From the NCBI GenBank assembly GCA_016867615.1, contig VGJG01000031.1, forward strand, positions 1 to 10,255: a stretch of 10,255 nt of DNA. Direction: 5' to 3'. Position numbers and translations under genes: made by a program. Numbering within the stretch: position 1 is the stretch's first letter; each line of letters starts with the position of its first letter. The notes under the pieces are model-generated. The model did not search any database. It was given only the letters and a program-made list of their open reading frames with translations, and had not been told where the DNA came from. Below are positions 6,781 to 10,255 of this stretch, in pieces. The DNA is from Candidatus Aminicenantota bacterium (GTDB lineage: Bacteria; Acidobacteriota; Aminicenantia; Aminicenantales; JAFGAV01).

Positions 6781-7628
6781 CACATCACCTCTCCTCGGAC
6801 GGCGGGGGCCGCCGTCCCGATGATTCCGTCCCGCAGCCTGAGAACGGCCCTGCCCGGCAGGCGCAGGTCGACCGTCTCCAGGCTGCCGTAGGCCTCCTCC
6901 CAGCTTCCGGCCTGCTTGAGGTACAGGGCAACCTTGGCCTCGAACGCCTCGCCGCCCAGGAGGAGCCGGGCGGGATCGCCGCGGAGCCTCAGGGCGAGAC
7001 AGTCCGGATCGGTGAGGTCGATCTCCTCGACCCGGGCGCGCAACGAGGGCAGGCGTTCCAGGCAGATCCGGGCCAGGCCGATCTTGACCGGGTAATCCTC
7101 CTGGAACAACCCGGCGTCCCTGAGCACGGGCAGGGAAGCCGGCGCCGCGGCGTCCGCCGTCCCGAGGAGAACGCCCTCCTCGTCGACCAGGAACAGCGCG
7201 CCCCGGTCCAGTACGGCCAGGGGCCGGCGGAAGGTGATATCCACCCGCAGCGTGCCGGGAAAGGCCTTGCGGATGCTGGCGCTCTTGACCCGGGGCAGGA
7301 GCTTGATCCGCGTCGCCAGCCGTTCGGTGTCGAGGAGGAGGAGGTTGGTCGACAGCAGCCGGGCCGCCTCTGCTTCCACCCCGGCGGCCGCCGGGTCCGT
7401 CCGGGGATGGACCTCGACCCGGCTCAGCCGCAGGTGATCCCATTCGAAGAGGAAGAGGCACAGGCGCTGCAGTCCGGTGAACACCGCCGCCTGAAGGAGG
7501 ACGAAGAGGACGACATGCCACAGGCGGAGGGTCGTCCGCCGCCGTTTCTTGAGCGGGACCCGCCGTCCGCGCCGGTACTGGACCGCGGCCGCGGAGGGGG
7601 AGTCCGGGAGGCGGAGTCCGATGCTCAT
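6780..7628 (-). CDS. ftsQ: Cell division protein FtsQ
   Basis: A 282-residue bitopic membrane protein of the FtsQ/DivIB family, which links cytoplasmic and periplasmic divisome parts through FtsL and FtsB. A basic cytoplasmic tail (Arg/Lys-rich at 19-31) is followed by one membrane helix at about 36-61. A POTRA domain follows at about 66-136, ending in the LRVDITFRRPLAVL strand, and then the FtsQ beta-domain, which starts at DRGALFLVDEEGVLL (141-155) and closes near VDLRLPGRAVLRL (253-265). The family diverges strongly in sequence, so the call rests on this architecture plus position between murC and ftsA. The ATG overlaps the murC stop as ATGA. The purine-rich GAAGGGGAAGAAGG upstream may serve as ribosome binding site. 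An in-frame extension to 7973 would run deep into murC and is rejected. Confidence 0.92.
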   Translation of the reverse strand: MSIGLRLPDSPSAAAVQYRRGRRVPLKKRRRTTLRLWHVVLFVLLQAAVFTGLQRLCLFLFEWDHLRLSRVEVHPRTDPAAAGVEAEAARLLSTNLLLLDTERLATRIKLLPRVKSASIRKAFPGTLRVDITFRRPLAVLDRGALFLVDEEGVLLGTADAAAPASLPVLRDAGLFQEDYPVKIGLARICLERLPSLRARVEEIDLTDPDCLALRLRGDPARLLLGGEAFEAKVALYLKQAGSWEEAYGSLETVDLRLPGRAVLRLRDGIIGTAAPAVRGEVM

Positions 7629-9019
7629 GGGGCCTTCTTCCCCTTCAGCCAGCGCAGCGTTTCCGGTATCGCCTTGGAGATGTCGCCCGCCCCGAGAAAG
7701 ATCAGGATGTCTCCCGGCTCGGCCAGCTGCCGGATGAGGGCGGGGATCTTTTTCAGGTCGGGCTCGAAATGCGCGTCCTTGTGGCCCAGCCTCGAGATCT
7801 CCTCGTACAAGGCCCGGCCGTTGACGCCCACGAGCGGCGGCTCGCCGGCGGGATAGATCTCGGAGACGACGAGGACATCGGCCTGGTTGAAGGACGTCGC
7901 GAACTCGGGGAGGAGAAGCGACAGGCGGGAGTAGCGGTGCGGCTGGAACACGGCCACGACTCTCCGGGCCCATCCCTTCCGGGCGGCTTCGAGCGTGGCC
8001 CGGATCTCCGTGGGGTGATGGGCGTAGTCCTCGATGATCAGGATGCCGTTCACCTCCCCCCTGGGCTCGAAGCGGCGCCCCGTCCCGGTAAAGCTCTCCA
8101 GCGCCCCCAGGACCTTGGCCGCGGGAATATCGAGCTCCAGCCCCACGGCCAGGGAGGCCAGGGCGTTGAGGATGTTGTGCTTTCCGGGAACGTTGAGCTT
8201 CATCGTCCCCAGCGGCGCATCCTTGCGGAGCACGGTCGAGGAGCTCGAGAACCGGTCGAAGGAATGGTCGCGGGCCGTGTATTCCGCCTGGGCGGAGAAT
8301 CCGTAGGAGATGACCCGCCGTTCGAGCCGGGGGATGAGGGCCTGGAGATGGGGGTCGTCGAGACAGAGGATGACGGGGCTGTAGAAGGGGACCTTGTTCG
8401 CGAACCGGACGAAGGCGGCTTGGAGCTCCTCCAGGGTCTGATACTGGTCCAGGTGCTCCCGGTCGATGTTGGTCAGGAGGGCGATGAAGGGCGAAAGGTA
8501 GAGGAAGGACCGGTCGCTCTCGTCGGCTTCGGCGACGATGAAGTCCCCCGTGCCCAGCTTGGCATGGGCGCCGACGGTGTTCAGGCGGCCGCCGACGATG
8601 ATCGTCGGGTCGAAGCCCCCCGCTTCCAGGACGAGGGCGACCATGGAGGTCGTCGTCGTCTTGCCGTGGGATCCGGCCACGGCGACGCCGAGCTTCATCC
8701 GCATGAGCTCGGCCAGCATCTCCGCCCTGGGGATGACCGGGATCCTCCGCCGCCGGGCCTCCTGGACTTCGACGTTGTCCGGGCCGACGGCCGAGGAGAT
8801 GACGACCACGTCGGCGTCCTGGACGTTCTCCGGGCGATGGCCGCGGTGGACGCGGGCCCCCAGGCGCTTCAGGCGCTTGGCCGCGGGGTTGACCTGAAGG
8901 TCCGAGCCCGTGACCGCGTAGCCCAGGTTGAGGAGCACCTCGGCGATGCCGTTCATGCCCGTGCCGCCGATGCCCACGAAGTGGATCTGCTTGAGCTTAA
9001 GGAACACTTTGTTGACCAC
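7625..9019 (-). CDS. murC: UDP-N-acetylmuramate--L-alanine ligase
   Basis: A cytoplasmic Mur ligase of 464 residues that adds L-alanine to UDP-MurNAc using ATP, the first amino acid of the peptidoglycan stem peptide. The N-terminal UDP-binding fold shows HFVGIGGTGMNGIAEVL at 13-29. The ATP loop GSHGKTTTT is at 116-124, EADESD at 164-169 and DREHLD at 186-191 are metal and catalytic motifs, and HNILNAL is at 281-287. The C-terminal domain carries EDYAHHPTE at 330-338 and FQPHRYSR at 358-365. Length is typical. The start is GTG at 9019, directly abutting the murG TGA stop, with GGGAGGG 4 nt upstream inside murG. The EDYAHHPTE motif and gene context favour MurC over Mpl. Confidence 0.98.
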   Translation of the reverse strand: MVNKVFLKLKQIHFVGIGGTGMNGIAEVLLNLGYAVTGSDLQVNPAAKRLKRLGARVHRGHRPENVQDADVVVISSAVGPDNVEVQEARRRRIPVIPRAEMLAELMRMKLGVAVAGSHGKTTTTSMVALVLEAGGFDPTIIVGGRLNTVGAHAKLGTGDFIVAEADESDRSFLYLSPFIALLTNIDREHLDQYQTLEELQAAFVRFANKVPFYSPVILCLDDPHLQALIPRLERRVISYGFSAQAEYTARDHSFDRFSSSSTVLRKDAPLGTMKLNVPGKHNILNALASLAVGLELDIPAAKVLGALESFTGTGRRFEPRGEVNGILIIEDYAHHPTEIRATLEAARKGWARRVVAVFQPHRYSRLSLLLPEFATSFNQADVLVVSEIYPAGEPPLVGVNGRALYEEISRLGHKDAHFEPDLKKIPALIRQLAEPGDILIFLGAGDISKAIPETLRWLKGKKAP

Positions 9020-10114
9020 TCAACCCTCCCCGGCGCGAATTCCCATGAGCTTCAGGCACAGGTCCGCGATCCGCCCGGCGGCGCCGTCCGTGCGCAGGGC
9101 TTCGAGACGGCCGGCCATGTCCCGCAGGAGTCCGGGCCGGTCGGCGTAGCAAAGGATGCGCTCGGCCAGCCTGTCGGGAGTGAGGACCGCTTCGCTCCAG
9201 ACCTCCGCGCCGCCGGCTCGCTCGAGCTCGCGCGCGTTCTCCATCTGGTGCCCGCCCGCCGCCCGGCCGAAGGGCACCAGGATCGAGGCCCTGCGTCCGG
9301 CGATGAGCTCGGCCACGGTCGTGGCGCCCGCCCGGCAGAGGACGAGGTCCGAGCCGCCGAGGGCCGAGGCCATGTCCGTGATGAAGGGCGTGATTTCAGC
9401 CCGGGCAAAACCGGCCAGGCGGTAGGCCTCCCTGACCCGGGGCGCGTCCGCCTCGCCGGTCTGGTGGCGGATGGCCAGGCTGTTTTTCCGGGGAGCGAGC
9501 CGCTGGAGGCAACGGGTCATGACTTCGTTCAGGAACCGCGAACCCTGGCTGCCCCCGAAGACGAGGAGATTGAGCTTCCCGTCGGGAATCCTCGGCTTCA
9601 GGGCGGCGAATTCCTCCCTGACCGGGTTTCCCAGGAACACCCCCTTGCCCCTCAGGTCGGGCAGGGTCCGCTCGAAGGACGCGACCGCCTTCCGGACGAA
9701 AGGCAGAAGGAGCCTGTTGGTGAATCCCGGGCTGACGTTCTGCTCCAGGATGAGCGTCGGCTTGCCCAGGAGAGAAGCCAGGAGAACCACGGGTCCCGAG
9801 CTGTAGGACCCCGCGCCGACGACCAGGTCGGGCCGGAGCTTCTTCACCAGAAGGAATGCTTCGAGGAGCGCCGGGGGGACCTGGAGGAGGGAGGGAACGA
9901 TCCGCCAGCCCCGGCCCCTGAGCCCGGCGATCCTCAGGGGAACGAACTCCTCTCCGGCCCGGGCCATGATCTCGGCCTCCACCTTGCGGCGCGACCCGAC
10001 GAAGGACAGGCGCGCTGCCGGCAGGACGCGTCGCAGCGCGCGTCCCACGGCCAGCGCGGGAAAAACATGACCGCCCGTGCCGCCCCCGCAGATCACAACC
10101 CGCCGCGCTCTCAC
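9020..10114 (-). CDS. murG: UDP-GlcNAc:lipid I N-acetylglucosaminyltransferase MurG
   Basis: A peripheral inner-membrane GT28-family transferase of 364 residues that converts lipid I to lipid II. The N-terminal glycine loop GGGTGGH is at 10-16, the acceptor-side EQNVSPGFTNRLL at 124-136, the second glycine loop GGSQG at 187-191, and HQTG at 217-220. The UDP-GlcNAc binding region RAGATTVAEL is at 261-270, and HQMEN at 289-293 is the usual HQxxNA element. The residue before this His is Gly rather than the common Asp. The start is GTG at 10114, overlapping the ftsW stop as GTGA, with AAGGAGAGG upstream inside ftsW as ribosome binding site. It sits in the classical ftsW-murG-murC order. Confidence 0.98.
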   Translation of the reverse strand: MRARRVVICGGGTGGHVFPALAVGRALRRVLPAARLSFVGSRRKVEAEIMARAGEEFVPLRIAGLRGRGWRIVPSLLQVPPALLEAFLLVKKLRPDLVVGAGSYSSGPVVLLASLLGKPTLILEQNVSPGFTNRLLLPFVRKAVASFERTLPDLRGKGVFLGNPVREEFAALKPRIPDGKLNLLVFGGSQGSRFLNEVMTRCLQRLAPRKNSLAIRHQTGEADAPRVREAYRLAGFARAEITPFITDMASALGGSDLVLCRAGATTVAELIAGRRASILVPFGRAAGGHQMENARELERAGGAEVWSEAVLTPDRLAERILCYADRPGLLRDMAGRLEALRTDGAAGRIADLCLKLMGIRAGEG

Positions 10115-10255
10115 GCGTCCTCTCCTTCTGTCGAGCGGCGCTGGGAGATGTGGAGCAGGAGGCCGCCGGCCAGCAGGCTGCAGACCAGCGAAGACCGGCC
10201 GTAGCTGATGAAGGGCAGGGGCAAGCCCTTGGTCGGCCCGAGGCCGAGGACGATG
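10111..10255 (-). CDS. ftsW: Septal peptidoglycan polymerase FtsW, C-terminal fragment (5' end outside window)
   Basis: The last 47 codons of a gene that continues beyond the window edge. The translation contains GLGPTKGLPLPFISYG followed by RSSL, which matches the hallmark near the C-terminus of SEDS-family FtsW (PTKGLxLPFISYGGSS). A final hydrophobic helix and a short polar tail rich in Glu follow. FtsW polymerises lipid II into septal glycan together with its partner PBP. Position directly before murG supports FtsW over RodA. The second Gly of SYGGSS is Arg here. The stop TGA (10113-10111) overlaps the murG GTG by 4 nt. Confidence 0.93.
   Translation of the reverse strand, partial: IVLGLGPTKGLPLPFISYGRSSLVCSLLAGGLLLHISQRRSTEGEDA

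Noticed and set aside
4254..6891. Long plus-strand open frames antisense to ftsZ and ftsA (441 and 550 codons)
   Set aside because: Mirror images of conserved genes; repeated Asp, Gly, Val, Arg patterns typical of antisense frames; no ribosome binding site or family match recognised.
6781..7521. An N-terminal extension of ftsA in the same frame
   Set aside because: It would run through ftsQ. The [13 protein letters not shown] start at 6780 is canonical for FtsA and has a good ribosome binding site.
7769..10204. An 811-codon open frame on the plus strand, antisense to murC and murG
   Set aside because: It lies opposite two clearly recognisable genes with intact motifs. Its translation is rich in Gly, Arg, Asp and Pro with no family features, as expected from an antisense frame in GC-rich DNA.

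Overview
This GC-rich bacterial window holds most of a division and cell-wall (dcw) cluster on the minus strand and two unrelated hydrolase genes on the plus strand. The gene families and the compact dcw layout point to a free-living bacterium. Several features would fit an Acidobacteriota- or Aminicenantes-like lineage: a serine hydrolase with extra C-terminal beta-domains, a Tat-exported dienelactone hydrolase and an anaerobic sulfatase-maturase. That placement is a weak inference, since no marker was compared.

Plus strand, positions 1-1913: the 3' part of a beta-lactamase/serine-hydrolase-family gene runs to 906. A 149-bp spacer follows, with one weak inverted repeat and a strong ribosome binding site. 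Next is a complete dienelactone hydrolase with an apparent Tat signal (1056-1913).

Minus strand, reading down from 10255 to 1903: ftsW (C-terminal end only), murG, murC, ftsQ, ftsA, ftsZ, hutI, and a radical SAM anaerobic sulfatase-maturating enzyme (anSME). The junctions are extremely tight: 4-nt overlap, abutting, 4-nt overlap, 1-nt overlap, 13-nt gap, 14-nt overlap, 1-nt gap. The whole block is therefore probably one transcript of at least 8.3 kb. FtsW, MurG and MurC build and deliver peptidoglycan precursors and septal wall. FtsQ, FtsA and FtsZ form the divisome core. The usual dcw neighbours murB and ddl are absent between murC and ftsQ.

The unusual part is the tail of the operon. A histidine-catabolism gene (hutI) starts inside the last codons of ftsZ, and the anSME gene follows one base after hutI. 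No other hut gene and no sulfatase is visible. The anSME and dienelactone hydrolase genes converge and overlap by 11 bp. An imperfect inverted repeat there makes both unrelated proteins carry the same AWRRTV peptide near their C-termini. FtsZ and FtsW also carry local departures from their usual consensus. I see no mobile element, CRISPR array, RNA gene or prophage signal, and no gene-free stretch longer than 149 bp. The window does not show a wholly novel system.
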